Shown here: positions 17,814 to 26,146 of the stretch, piece by piece | Position numbering within the stretch: position 1 is the stretch's first letter | Layout: each line of letters starts with the position of its first letter | Assembly: GCA_017441505.1 (NCBI GenBank) | Contig: JAFRXL010000050.1 | Span: 1-58,109, forward strand | Origin: Ruminococcus sp. | Lineage (GTDB): Bacteria > Bacillota > Clostridia > Oscillospirales > Ruminococcaceae | Direction: 5' to 3' | DNA: 58,109 bases | Notes under the pieces: model-generated | The model's database searches: none | Seen by the model: only the letters and a program-made list of their open reading frames with translations | Told to the model about the DNA's origin: nothing | Made by a program: the position numbers and the translations under genes

Positions 17814-19614
17814 ATGCCTGATTTGAAACCGGAGCATCGAGCTTCGAGAAGTAATTCTCTGCGAACTCTCTGTAATCCTTTCGGAAAGTCTCGTCGTTTT
17901 CCTTAACATCGTGGAGATATGCGTGGATGTTAGTTTTTTCGTCAGTCTCGATGAGGCATCCTGCGATATTTGAGCAGTGGTCTGAGATACGTTCGAGGTT
18001 TGTGAGTATATCCTGGAAGATGTAGCCGAGCTCTACAGTACACTCGTCGTTCTGCAAACGGCGTATATGACGGTTTTTAAGCTCTGTGCTGAGGTTGTCG
18101 ACCACTTCTTCGAGCGGTTCAACTTTATGAGCGATAGCAAGATCGTCATTTTTGTAGGAGTCAAAAGCATTTTTTATGTTCTCGGAAATAGCCTCGTTTA
18201 TGACAGAGATCTCGTTGAGACATTCAGCGGAGAATTTTATATTCTTCTCGTGCATTTCCTGAGCGGATTCAATAAGGTTTACAGCGTGGTCGGAAATACG
18301 CTCAAAATTGCCTACACAGTGCATCATTTTTGAGACACGGCGGCTGTCCTTGCCGGTCACACTGCTCTTGGAAATTCTCACGAGATAGCTGTTTATCTTG
18401 TCTTCATAATCGTCTATAATATCCTCATTCTCAATAATGAGAGCGGCAGTATCTTCGTTGTATGAGGTGATCGTTTCAAGTGCAAGGAGAATTGTTTTTT
18501 CGGTCAGCTCAGCCATAGCTTCCGTTGTACGGCGGCAGGCTTCAACAGCAACAGCCGGAGTTTTAAGGAAACGTTCATCAAGACCTCTCAGATGATTGAT
18601 CTCTGCTTCAGCAGCTTCACCGCTCTTCTTATCGGATATGATGATGCGTGAAAGCTTAACGAGCATAGATGCAAATGGTAAAAGAATAATAGTTATTGTG
18701 ATATTAAAGATAGAATGCATTACAGCAATTCCGATATATCCGACTGTCTGGTCAAATATTTCAAGGTGTATAACGTTTTGCAATATCAGAGATATTGGTA
18801 AGAGTATCAAAGTGCCGAGGATCTTGATAAGTATGTGTATACAAGCAACTCGCTTTGCATTTTTATTAACGCCGATACTGGAGATAAGAGCTGTAACACA
18901 GGTACCGATATTAAGACCCATGATAATCGGCAGAGCCATTCCGTAAGTAAGGGCACCGGTCTGTGAAAATGCTTGAAGTATACCGATAGAAGCAGCAGAG
19001 CTCTGGATTATTCCAGTGAATCCTGCACCGACAAGCACGCCTAATATAGGATTCTTGAAAGCTGTCAATATCTTTTGGAACTGAGGCGAATCTGCAAGCG
19101 GTGTTACAGCGTCAGACATTAATGTCATACCGGTCATAATAATTGCAAATCCTACAAGGATACGTCCGATGTCTTTTTTCTTGTTTTTCTTTGCACCCAT
19201 TATCATTATAACACCTATAAGTGCAACTAAAGGTGCGAATGAAGATGGTTTAAGCATTTTTACAAACGGATTTTTTCCGTCTACTCCGGCAAGGCTGAGT
19301 ATCCATGCTGTAAGAGTTGTACCTATATCAGAACCGAAACAGACTGCAACGGTCTGTTCAAGCGACATAAGTCCGGAGTTTACAAATCCGATCAGCATGA
19401 CAGTCATTGCTGATGAGGACTGTATCGCAACGGTGATACCTAAACCGAGAAGTATAGCCTTAATTTTGTTTGAAGTCATTTTCTGGAGTGCAGCTTCCAG
19501 TTTACCGCCGGTGAGTTTTTCCAGTCCTGTGGACATTACGTTCATACCGTAAAGGAAGAAAGCAAGTCCGCCGAGCATGGTGAAGATGTTAAAAATAGTA
19601 AATTTTCCGTCCAT
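17812..19614 (-). CDS. nptA: Na+/phosphate symporter with C-terminal PhoU-like domain
   Basis: 600 residues. The N-terminal half has two Na/Pi-cotransporter repeats, each with the conserved QSS motif (AIQSSSAMTVMLIG and IIQSSAASIGIL), and about eight to nine membrane segments up to residue 320. The C-terminal 250 residues are helical and resemble PhoU bundles (FERISDHAVNLIE and LERISDHCSNIAG). Such proteins take up phosphate at the plasma membrane, and the PhoU part senses or gates. Its upstream region carries 11-bp-phased TTTAAC repeats, suggesting phosphate control. Confidence 0.92.
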   Translation of the reverse strand: MDGKFTIFNIFTMLGGLAFFLYGMNVMSTGLEKLTGGKLEAALQKMTSNKIKAILLGLGITVAIQSSSAMTVMLIGFVNSGLMSLEQTVAVCFGSDIGTTLTAWILSLAGVDGKNPFVKMLKPSSFAPLVALIGVIMIMGAKKNKKKDIGRILVGFAIIMTGMTLMSDAVTPLADSPQFQKILTAFKNPILGVLVGAGFTGIIQSSAASIGILQAFSQTGALTYGMALPIIMGLNIGTCVTALISSIGVNKNAKRVACIHILIKILGTLILLPISLILQNVIHLEIFDQTVGYIGIAVMHSIFNITITIILLPFASMLVKLSRIIISDKKSGEAAEAEINHLRGLDERFLKTPAVAVEACRRTTEAMAELTEKTILLALETITSYNEDTAALIIENEDIIDDYEDKINSYLVRISKSSVTGKDSRRVSKMMHCVGNFERISDHAVNLIESAQEMHEKNIKFSAECLNEISVINEAISENIKNAFDSYKNDDLAIAHKVEPLEEVVDNLSTELKNRHIRRLQNDECTVELGYIFQDILTNLERISDHCSNIAGCLIETDEKTNIHAYLHDVKENDETFRKDYREFAENYFSKLDAPVSNQA

Positions 19615-19755
19615 GGTTTTATCTCCTGATCTTTGATAGTACTTTTTTCAGCAGATGATATATTGCTGAAATGAATTAAGTCATCCAATTTTTTCTTTCT
19701 ATCCGACTTCCATTATAAGAAAGAACGGACGAAAGGTCAATAGTTATCCTTAGAA

Positions 19756-19772
19756 TTTAACGTGAATTTAAC
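19756..19772. promoter_or_regulatory. PhoP-box-like direct repeats upstream of nptA
   Basis: TTTAAC occurs twice with an 11-bp period (19756-19761 and 19767-19772). Gram-positive PhoP binds TTAACA-type direct repeats with this same period. Only two clear repeats are present, so the site is tentative. Confidence 0.45.
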
Positions 19773-19834
19773 ATACACAGGCATCAGCTTTACATTATTT
19801 TTCCCTGACAAATGTTCACATATCAGAAAAGCAC

Positions 19835-19863
19835 TTGCAATTATGAAAATATCGTGTTATAAT
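19835..19863 (+). promoter_or_regulatory. Sigma-A promoter of the ATPase/kor region
   Basis: TTGCAA (19835-19840), 17-bp spacer, TATAAT (19858-19863). The start near 19870 precedes the ATPase gene by about 37 nt. Confidence 0.75.
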
Positions 19864-19906
19864 ATAACTTAAAGAATTTTTCATTACCCAAGGATAGATG
19901 TTGTTT

Positions 19907-20560
19907 ATGAAAAAAATAATAGTTGTTACCGGTCACTACGGCAGCGGAAAAACCAACCTTTCTGTAAACCTTGCAGTCAAAGCTGCACAGGAGGGACGCT
20001 CTGTTGCAATAGTCGACCTTGATATTGTAAACCCTTATTTCCGCACCACGGATTTTCGTGACCTTTTTGCTGAAAAGGGTATCAAGCTTATTGCTCCGGA
20101 TTTTGCAAATACAAATCTGGATATACCGTCAATACAGTTCGATGTTGAGCAGCTTGCTGCAAGTGAGGACTGCCTTATCATAGACGTTGGCGGAGATGAC
20201 GCAGGTGCTGTCGCTCTCGGACGCTATGCTGAGTCGCTCGAAAAATACGGCGACGAGCTGGAAATGTTCTATGTTATAAACCAGAGACGCTACCTCACCC
20301 ACACTCCGGACGAGGTCATAAAGCTAATGTACGAGATAGAAGCTGCTTCACGCATGAAGCATACCGCTATCGTAAATAATACAAATCTCGGAACAGAGAC
20401 TACTTCTGAGATAATCGAAGCTTCCCGTCCTTTCGCTGAGGAAACTGCGGAGAGAACAGGTATACCGGTAAAATATACCGTTTACCCGGAGGGATGTTCC
20501 GGAAACGGAGCTTCCGACGAGCTTCCTGTAAAGGTCTATGTGAAAGCTATCTGGGACTAA
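19907..20560 (+). CDS. P-loop ATPase of the MinD/CobQ-like group, linked to the kor operon
   Basis: 217 residues. Walker A is GHYGSGKT near the N-terminus; VDLDIVNPYFRT and LIIDVGGDDAGA resemble the switch and Walker B regions of SIMIBI (MinD/NifH-like) ATPases. No metal-binding CxxC or membrane helix is visible. The ATG at 19907 is chosen because AAGGA is 12 nt away and too close to the earlier ATG. It precedes korDABC on the same strand with only a hairpin element between, so an accessory role in building or activating the ferredoxin oxidoreductase is plausible but unproven. Confidence 0.8.
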   Translation: MKKIIVVTGHYGSGKTNLSVNLAVKAAQEGRSVAIVDLDIVNPYFRTTDFRDLFAEKGIKLIAPDFANTNLDIPSIQFDVEQLAASEDCLIIDVGGDDAGAVALGRYAESLEKYGDELEMFYVINQRRYLTHTPDEVIKLMYEIEAASRMKHTAIVNNTNLGTETTSEIIEASRPFAEETAERTGIPVKYTVYPEGCSGNGASDELPVKVYVKAIWD

Positions 20561-20565
20561 TTTGC

Positions 20566-20655
20566 AATATGTTCCTTTACAGGGAACGCCGCCCGGGATG
20601 TTCTTAGTGATACTGTTATCGGACATCCGGGGCGGCATCCCCTGTATAAAGGTAC
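20566..20655. repeat. GC-rich imperfect palindrome (REP- or MITE-like hairpin)
   Basis: Arms 20574-20601 and 20623-20652 pair along almost their whole length (TTTACAGGG...GCCGCCC...GGATGT against its complement) around a 21-nt loop. There is no T-run, so it is not a simple terminator. It fills most of the ATPase/korD gap and is much more GC-rich than the flanks, suggesting a mobile or structured element. Confidence 0.65.
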
Positions 20656-20696
20656 AATATATAAAATGGTATTCTATGGAAAGGATGTGTGAATGA

Positions 20697-20903
20697 ATGG
20701 CAAAGATGACTGTCATTACTGAACGCTGCAAGGGCTGCGGACTTTGTACAGCTGCCTGTCCTAAGCAGATAGTTGCCCTCCAGAAGGAGAAGCGTAACAA
20801 AAAGGGTTATTTCTATGCTGAATGCACCGACCAGTCCGCTTGTATCGGCTGTGCAATGTGTGCAATGATGTGCCCGGACTGTGCTATTACTGTTGAAAAA
20901 TAA
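20697..20903 (+). CDS. korD: 2-oxoacid:ferredoxin oxidoreductase, ferredoxin-like delta subunit
   Basis: 68-residue protein with two [4Fe-4S] motifs, CKGCGLCTAACP and CIGCAMCAMMCP. It passes electrons from the catalytic subunits to ferredoxin. It lies 30 bp before the alpha subunit gene, the common order in Clostridia. The exact substrate class (2-oxoglutarate or branched-chain oxoacids) cannot be settled from this subunit. Confidence 0.88.
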   Translation: MAKMTVITERCKGCGLCTAACPKQIVALQKEKRNKKGYFYAECTDQSACIGCAMCAMMCPDCAITVEK

Positions 20904-20933
20904 TTATCGTTACTTGAAAGGAGCTGTTTAGCT

Positions 20934-21992
20934 TTGGAAAGAAATCTTATGAAGGGTAACGAGGCTCTCGCAGAGGCTGCTATCAGAGCAGGCTGTAAGT
21001 GCTTCTTCGGTTATCCGATCACTCCACAGACAGAGCTTGCCGCTTATATGGCAAAGCGTATGCATAAGGCAGGCGGTGTATTCCTTCAGGCTGAGTCTGA
21101 GATCGCTGCTATAAATATGGTTCTTGGTGCTGCTTCAACAGGTGTAAGAGCTATGACTTCTTCATCTTCTCCCGGAGTTTCACTCAAGAGCGAAGGTGTT
21201 TCTTATATTGCAGGTTCTGATCTTCCTGCTGTTATCATAAATGTTCAGAGAGGCGGTCCGGGACTCGGCGGTATCCAGCCATCACAGGCTGACTACTGGC
21301 AGGCTACAAAGGCTCTTGGTCACGGCGACTTCCAGCTTCTCGTTTACGCTCCTGCTTCTGTTCAGGAAATGGTAGACTACGTTGTAAAGGCTTTCGACCG
21401 TGCTGATAAGTACCGTATGCCTGCAATGATCCTCGCTGACGGTCTTCTCGGTCAGATGATGGAGCCTGTTTCATTCCCGGAGATCAATCCAAATGCTTAT
21501 GACAAGAGCGGCTGGGCTGCAAACGGTCATAAGAATTCAAGAGAGCACCATATAATCAACTCTCTCTACCTCAAGCCTGATGAGCTCGAAAAGTCCATCG
21601 TTGATCGTTATAAGAAGTATGACATCATCAAGGAGACTGAGACAGAGGCTGAGCTTTATCTCACAGAGGACTGCGATGTTCTCGTTTGTGCATTCGGTGC
21701 AACAGCAAGAGTCGTAAAGTCTGCTGTAAACGATGCAAGAGCACTCGGCATCAAGGCTGGTCTCTTCCGTCCTAAGACACTCTGGCCATTCCCTGTAAAG
21801 GAAATAAACGAGGCTGCTAAGAGTGCTAAGAAGCTTCTCAGCGTAGAAATGTCTATGGGACAGATGGTAGACGACATCAAGCTCGCTATCAACTGCTCAA
21901 AGCCTGTTGAGTTCTTCGGAAGAACCGGCGGCGTTATCCCGACCCCTGCTGAGGTACTGGATGAGATCAAAAGGTTAGGAGGTTCTCTGTAA
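20934..21992 (+). CDS. korA: 2-oxoacid:ferredoxin oxidoreductase alpha subunit
   Basis: 352 residues with the pyrimidine-binding and transketolase C-terminal parts of the oxoacid oxidoreductase family: GCKCFFGYPITPQTE, TSSSSPGVSLKSEG and VQRGGPGLGGIQPSQADY. TTG at 20934 is taken as start because AAGGAG lies 10 nt upstream; the ATG five codons later has no site. It overlaps korB by 1 nt (TAATG). The Kor/Vor class is assigned from overall likeness, so a 3-methyl-2-oxobutanoate substrate remains possible. Confidence 0.88.
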   Translation: MERNLMKGNEALAEAAIRAGCKCFFGYPITPQTELAAYMAKRMHKAGGVFLQAESEIAAINMVLGAASTGVRAMTSSSSPGVSLKSEGVSYIAGSDLPAVIINVQRGGPGLGGIQPSQADYWQATKALGHGDFQLLVYAPASVQEMVDYVVKAFDRADKYRMPAMILADGLLGQMMEPVSFPEINPNAYDKSGWAANGHKNSREHHIINSLYLKPDELEKSIVDRYKKYDIIKETETEAELYLTEDCDVLVCAFGATARVVKSAVNDARALGIKAGLFRPKTLWPFPVKEINEAAKSAKKLLSVEMSMGQMVDDIKLAINCSKPVEFFGRTGGVIPTPAEVLDEIKRLGGSL

Positions 21993-22765
21993 TGGCTGTT
22001 GTATTTGAAAGACCAAAGTCTCTTATTGATATTCCCACACATTACTGCCCTGGCTGTACTCACGGTATAGTTCACAGAATTCTCTGTGAGGTTATCGACG
22101 AAATGGGTATCGAGGGCGATACTATCGGTGTATGTCCTGTTGGATGTTCCGTTATGGCTTACGATTATTTCAATTGTGATATGATCGAGGCTGCTCACGG
22201 ACGTGCTCCGGCTGTTGCTACAGGCGTTAAGCGTACAAATCCTGATAAGTTCGTATTTACATATCAGGGCGACGGCGACCTCGCTGCTATCGGTACTGCT
22301 GAGACTGTTCATGTTGCTACAAGAGGCGAAAATATCGTCGTTATCTTCATAAACAATACTATCTACGGTATGACAGGCGGTCAGATGGCTCCTACAACTC
22401 TGCCGGATCAGGTCACACAGACAACTCCTTTCGGCCGTGACCCTAAGCTTGCCGGTTTCCCTGTAAAGGTCTGCGAGATGCTCTCTACTCTTACAGGTAC
22501 AGCTCTCGCTCAGCGTGTTGCTGTTGACAGCGTTCCTCATATCCGTGAGGCTAAGAAGGCTATAAGAAAGGCTTTCGAGAACCAGAAGGCTGGCAGAGGC
22601 TTCTCTATCGTTGAAGTTCTCTCAACTTGCCCTACAAACTGGGGACTCGCTCCTCTTGACGCTATCAAGAGACTTCAGGACGAAATGATCCCTTACTATC
22701 CTCTCGGCGTTTACAAGGACGTTACTGAGGGCGTTTTCGATAATCTCAAGGGAGGTAATGAGTAA
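21992..22765 (+). CDS. korB: 2-oxoacid:ferredoxin oxidoreductase beta subunit (TPP-binding)
   Basis: 257 residues. The thiamine-diphosphate and Mg motif is seen as QGDGDLAAIG...NNTIYGMTGGQMAPTT, and the cluster-binding HYCPGCTHG is at the N-terminus. It forms the catalytic core with korA. It starts on the last base of korA and ends on the first base of korC, a tightly coupled set. Confidence 0.92.
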   Translation: MAVVFERPKSLIDIPTHYCPGCTHGIVHRILCEVIDEMGIEGDTIGVCPVGCSVMAYDYFNCDMIEAAHGRAPAVATGVKRTNPDKFVFTYQGDGDLAAIGTAETVHVATRGENIVVIFINNTIYGMTGGQMAPTTLPDQVTQTTPFGRDPKLAGFPVKVCEMLSTLTGTALAQRVAVDSVPHIREAKKAIRKAFENQKAGRGFSIVEVLSTCPTNWGLAPLDAIKRLQDEMIPYYPLGVYKDVTEGVFDNLKGGNE

Positions 22766-23295
22766 TGACTACTGAAATTCTTCTTGCCGGATTCGGCGGA
22801 CAGGGCATTCTCTTCGCCGGAAAGATACTCGCTTACTGCGGTCTTATGGACAATAAAGAGCTTTCATGGCTCCCTTCTTACGGTCCTGAGATGCGTGGCG
22901 GTACCTGCAATTGCTCAGTTACTATTTCCGATGACCCGATCGGTTCTCCGCTCGTACTTACTCCGCATCTCCTCATCGCTATGAATCAGCCTTCTTTTGA
23001 TAAGTTTGTTTCATGCGTAAGACCTGGCGGTAAGGTGTTCTTCGACAGCACACTCATCGAGCCTGAGTGCGACAGAACTGATATTGAGCTCTTCGGTATC
23101 CCTTCACAGCAGATGGCTGACGATAACGGTCTTAAAGGCGGTTCAAATATCATACTCCTCGGCAAGCTCCTCAAAGAGACTGGCATCTGCTCTCTTGAGA
23201 CTATGCAGAAGGCTATTGAGAAGGTAGTTCCTCCTAAAAAGGCTGCCCTTATCCCTAATAACTTCAAGGCTATCGAGCTTGGTATGAATGCCTGA
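22765..23295 (+). CDS. korC: 2-oxoacid:ferredoxin oxidoreductase gamma subunit
   Basis: 176 residues beginning [15 protein letters not shown] and containing [12 protein letters not shown], both standard for the gamma domain, which binds CoA. GGAGG precedes the ATG. Last gene of korDABC. Confidence 0.92.
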   Translation: MTTEILLAGFGGQGILFAGKILAYCGLMDNKELSWLPSYGPEMRGGTCNCSVTISDDPIGSPLVLTPHLLIAMNQPSFDKFVSCVRPGGKVFFDSTLIEPECDRTDIELFGIPSQQMADDNGLKGGSNIILLGKLLKETGICSLETMQKAIEKVVPPKKAALIPNNFKAIELGMNA

Positions 23296-23314
23296 GCAGG
23301 GATGTCATCCCTGC
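23296..23314 (+). repeat. Perfect hairpin directly after korC
   Basis: GCAGGGATG-T-CATCCCTGC starts at the base after the korC stop. There is no T-run. The following 23315-23410 stretch holds further short inverted repeats (GGAT...ATCC) but no gene; it may be remnant repeat sequence. Confidence 0.55.
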
Positions 23315-23417
23315 ACCCTTCTCACGCTTCGCTCGTAAACTCGCTTACTATTGCGGAGTCGGGAAGTTATTGTCGCATACGGATGTAAGTCTGTATCCGG
23401 TGATATAATAAAAATAT

Positions 23418-23447
23418 TGCCCCTGAACTTTTTTAGGTTCAGGGGCA
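23418..23447. terminator. Bidirectional terminator between korC and the XRE gene
   Basis: TGCCCCTGAAC / GTTCAGGGGCA stem with an 8-nt loop and T-rich tracts on both sides. Confidence 0.85.
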
Positions 23448-23460
23448 TTTTGTATGTTGT

Positions 23461-23667
23461 TTACCGCAGAAATGTAGGGTTATCTGTTCGTTCAAGAAGA
23501 TAGTCGATAGATACTCCGAAATAGTCAGCAATACGGATAAGCGTCTGATAATCGGCTTGACGCTCTCCGCTTTCGTATCGGCTTATAGTATTTTGATTTG
23601 TATCAAGTTCGATAGCGAGTCTTAACTGGGTCATACCTTTGTGTTTGCGAAGTTCTTTTAACCTCAT
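23461..23667 (-). CDS. Small XRE-family transcriptional regulator
   Basis: 68 residues, almost entirely one helix-turn-helix: LKELRKHKGMTQLRLAIELDTNQNTISRYESGE. No ligand-binding tail follows beyond DYLLERTDNP. The ATG at 23667 starts at the domain boundary and has a GGTGA-like site; upstream in-frame ATGs lie in the promoter region. It is divergent from the zinc-ribbon protein gene across 137 bp that holds two palindromes, which it probably binds. Confidence 0.85.
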   Translation of the reverse strand: MRLKELRKHKGMTQLRLAIELDTNQNTISRYESGERQADYQTLIRIADYFGVSIDYLLERTDNPTFLR

Positions 23668-23729
23668 AGCAGCTTCACCAAAATTCAAATAATCAGTTTG
23701 TAACAAAGATATAATTATTCTTGTTACTA

Positions 23730-23758
23730 TTGACATAATTATACCAGTTTGGTATAAT
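23730..23758 (+). promoter_or_regulatory. Sigma-A promoter of the zinc-ribbon protein gene
   Basis: TTGACA (23730-23735), 17-bp spacer, TATAAT (23753-23758), a consensus promoter. The spacer itself holds the palindrome at 23740-23756. Confidence 0.85.
23740..23756. promoter_or_regulatory. Operator-like palindrome within the promoter spacer
   Basis: TATACCA-GTT-TGGTATA, perfect 7-bp arms lying between the -35 and -10 boxes. Binding here would block RNA polymerase; the neighbouring XRE protein is the natural candidate. Confidence 0.65.
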
Positions 23759-23791
23759 ATAAATATCCCAAAACGGGATATTTATATTATA
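23753..23791. promoter_or_regulatory. 39-bp perfect palindrome over -10 and leader
   Basis: 17-bp arms (23753-23769 and 23775-23791) around an AAAAC centre, from the -10 box to the ribosome site AAGGAG (23791-23796). As RNA, most of it would form a hairpin at the transcript 5' end ending beside the ribosome site. Confidence 0.7.
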
Positions 23792-23804
23792 AGGAGTGGT
23801 TGTT

Positions 23805-24401
23805 ATGAAAGATACTTCACCAACAAAATTATGTAAACATTGTAAATCAGAGATGAAAAAAGGTGCTAAGGTATGTCCTACCTGCGGCAAAAGACAGAGA
23901 ATGAGTTTAGGCTGTCTTATTCCGCTTGTTATACTTGGAATTATTATTGCTTTGATAGCGATTTTTGTAGGAGCGTGCAGTAAGGGCGTAAATGACGCTG
24001 TAAAGGAAGATGAGAAAAAGAAAGAGGATAAAAAAGTTGCTGCCGAAGAGGTGATATATGATAAAGACGGTATAAAAATTACTTATATGGGTATGGAAGC
24101 TGCAACTTTAAATGTAAGTACAGATATAAAAATGAAGATAGAAAATTCAACAGACAAATCCTTGATAATTACAACAGATGAATTTTCAGTGGATGGATAT
24201 TCGATAAATGCAACAATGTATGCGGAAGTTCCGGCTGGTAAAGCTGCAAATGATTCAATCGAAGTCCTTGATTCTTATTTAAAGGACAACGGATTGTCTT
24301 ATGACAGCATCAAGGAAGCTGAATTTAAAATAAGAATAACTGATAATGATAATATTTTTGATAACGAAAAAAGTGAGACCATAAAAGTTAAACTCAGATA
24401 A
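23805..24401 (+). CDS. Zinc-ribbon membrane-anchored protein of unknown function
   Basis: 198 residues. An N-terminal zinc ribbon (CKHCKSEMKKGAKVCPTC, residues 9-26) is followed by a membrane helix (LGCLIPLVILGIIIALIAIFVG, about 34-55). A Lys/Glu-rich linker leads to an external beta-rich domain of about 120 residues resembling DUF5067-type immunoglobulin-like folds; that likeness is tentative. AAGGAG is 8 nt before ATG 23805, so the ATG three codons earlier is rejected. Probably controlled by the divergent XRE regulator. Confidence 0.8.
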   Translation: MKDTSPTKLCKHCKSEMKKGAKVCPTCGKRQRMSLGCLIPLVILGIIIALIAIFVGACSKGVNDAVKEDEKKKEDKKVAAEEVIYDKDGIKITYMGMEAATLNVSTDIKMKIENSTDKSLIITTDEFSVDGYSINATMYAEVPAGKAANDSIEVLDSYLKDNGLSYDSIKEAEFKIRITDNDNIFDNEKSETIKVKLR

Positions 24402-24407
24402 ACATCA

Positions 24408-24441
24408 GCCCCCCTTGCAGCAAAAAAGCTTCAAGGGGGGC
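24408..24441 (+). terminator. Terminator-like hairpin after the zinc-ribbon gene
   Basis: GCCCCCCTTG / CAAGGGGGGC stem with a 14-nt loop, followed by a short AAAACTTT tract; the weak T-run makes termination less certain. Confidence 0.7.
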
Positions 24442-24459
24442 AAAACTTTAATACATCTG

Positions 24460-24488
24460 TTGACTTACAGCCAAAAATGTGTTATAAT
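24460..24488 (+). promoter_or_regulatory. Sigma-A promoter of the acidic lipoprotein/azlCD operon
   Basis: TTGACT (24460-24465), 17-bp spacer, TATAAT (24483-24488); start near 24495, about 32 nt before the ATG. Confidence 0.8.
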
Positions 24489-24526
24489 TTAGAAACATTG
24501 ATATATTTATAACGGAGGGTAATACC

Positions 24527-25444
24527 ATGAATCTTATAAAAAAGACAGCACTTGTACTTACGATGCTCGTAGGACTTATGACATTCGCATCTTGCGGAGA
24601 TAAAGACGACGACGATGCAAGCAAGAGCTCCTTAAAGAAGAGCAGCAGTGTATCATCAGCAGATGATGACGAAGAGGAAGACGATGAAGAGTCCGAAGAG
24701 GATGACGAGGACGAAGAAGCTGCAACAAAAAAGAAGAAGTCCGATAAGTCTGAGAAGGAAGACGAAGAGGATGAAGAAATAATCGCCGAAGCTGAGGAAG
24801 AAGCTGAAAGAGCTGCAATAGAGGCTGAGGAGGCACGCAAAGCCGCTGAAAGAGAGGATGAGGACACAACAGAGTCCGCAGCAGCTTCCGGTACAAACTT
24901 CAAGCAGGGAACAGTTTCCGATAATACTTATGAGAACGAGTTCTTAGGTATAAAGTTCACAGCTCCTTCTGGTTTTACATATATGTCACAGTCTGAGATA
25001 AACCAGAGCATGAATAATGGTTTTGAGATGACAAAAACCGATTCTTCTGTAAATGATATATTAAAGCTTACAACTATCTATGACGCAGTTGCAAGAAATG
25101 CAAAAGGCGAGACTATCCAGTTCATGTACGAGAATCTTTCAAAGTCTGTTCCTGATCCGGATGAATATGACGAGGAAGCGTACATAAAGGCTGCTTCTGA
25201 GACTGTTGCAAGAGTAAGTACGGGCATGGAAATGAAAGTTGATAATAACAGCGAGAAGATCAAGCTTGGCGGCAAGGAGTTCACTAAATTCACGATAAAA
25301 AGCACCTATCCTGATTACAATATAACTGTAGACCAGATACTGTGTGTCAGAAAGGTAGACGATTTTATGTGCGTAGTAACATATACTTCTATGGCTGGCG
25401 GAGATTTCGATGATTATGTTGACTGCTTCGAGGCTATAGACTAA
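24527..25444 (+). CDS. Lipoprotein with a long acidic low-complexity linker
   Basis: 305 residues. It has a signal peptide and lipobox (FASCG, Cys about 23). An Asp/Glu/Ser/Lys-rich stretch follows (about 25-125, with runs such as DDEEEDDEESEEDDEDEE). The C-terminal domain of about 170 residues has no motif I recognise (YENEFLGIKFTAPSGFTYMS at its start). GGAGGG precedes the ATG. It ends exactly where azlC begins, so the two are probably co-translated; a link to amino-acid export is only contextual. Confidence 0.82.
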   Translation: MNLIKKTALVLTMLVGLMTFASCGDKDDDDASKSSLKKSSSVSSADDDEEEDDEESEEDDEDEEAATKKKKSDKSEKEDEEDEEIIAEAEEEAERAAIEAEEARKAAEREDEDTTESAAASGTNFKQGTVSDNTYENEFLGIKFTAPSGFTYMSQSEINQSMNNGFEMTKTDSSVNDILKLTTIYDAVARNAKGETIQFMYENLSKSVPDPDEYDEEAYIKAASETVARVSTGMEMKVDNNSEKIKLGGKEFTKFTIKSTYPDYNITVDQILCVRKVDDFMCVVTYTSMAGGDFDDYVDCFEAID

Positions 25445-26146
25445 ATGAGAACAAGATTTGTAAGGGGGATGTGTCATGGCATCCCCATTGCTTTGGGTTA
25501 TCTTTCGGTATCGTTCGGATTTGGTATCATGGCTGTCAGAGCGGGACTTACTCCTTTTGCGGCTACGATAATTTCTGCGTCAAACCTGACCTCCGCAGGA
25601 CAGGCTGCCGGAGTTGATATTATTGCTGCCAGCGGAGCTATCATAGAAATGATACTTGTCCAGCTGACCATAAATATAAGGTACTCGCTCATGGCACTTT
25701 CTCTTTCGCAGAAGCTGGACAAGAGATTCTCGACACCGCATAGATTTGCAGCATCATTTGGTATAACCGATGAGATATTTGCAGTATGTTCAGCTCAGAT
25801 AGAACCTCTTACACCTGCGTATATGTACGGCATGATACTTGTGGCATTTCTTGGCTGGGTTAGCGGTACTGCTCTCGGAGCTGCCGCCGGACAGCTTCTG
25901 CCGGCTGCGGTAAGCAGTGCCCTTGGTATAGTATTATACGGAATGTTCCTTGCGATAATCATACCGCCGTCAAGGAAGCAAAAAAGCGTACTTATGGTTG
26001 TTCTTGCGGCAGCAGCCGTGAGCATATTGTTCAGATACGTTATAACCGCAGTAAGCGGTGGATTTGCAGTAATTATAAGTGCTGTGATCGCCTCAGCTGT
26101 GGGAGCATTATTGTTCCCGATAAAAGATGAGGAGGCTGAGGAATGA
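25445..26146 (+). CDS. azlC: AzlC-type branched-chain amino-acid exporter, large subunit
   Basis: 233 residues with the AzlC signature: GIPIALGYLSVSFGFGIMA near the start, SASNLTSAGQAAG, and LTINIRYSLMALSLSQ. About five to six membrane helices. With AzlD it exports branched-chain amino acids in relatives. The ATG directly follows the TAA of the lipoprotein gene with no clear ribosome site, so translation is likely coupled. The 4-nt overlap with azlD is typical. Confidence 0.9.
   Translation: MRTRFVRGMCHGIPIALGYLSVSFGFGIMAVRAGLTPFAATIISASNLTSAGQAAGVDIIAASGAIIEMILVQLTINIRYSLMALSLSQKLDKRFSTPHRFAASFGITDEIFAVCSAQIEPLTPAYMYGMILVAFLGWVSGTALGAAAGQLLPAAVSSALGIVLYGMFLAIIIPPSRKQKSVLMVVLAAAAVSILFRYVITAVSGGFAVIISAVIASAVGALLFPIKDEEAEE

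Noticed and set aside
20348-20800. 150-codon minus-strand frame covering the hairpin element and korD
   Set aside because: It crosses the palindrome and the promoter-proximal part of korD, without a ribosome site.
24448-24903. Long Ser/Leu-rich antisense frames opposite the acidic lipoprotein
   Set aside because: They are the complement of GAA/GAT/GAC repeats in the acidic linker, with no ribosome sites.
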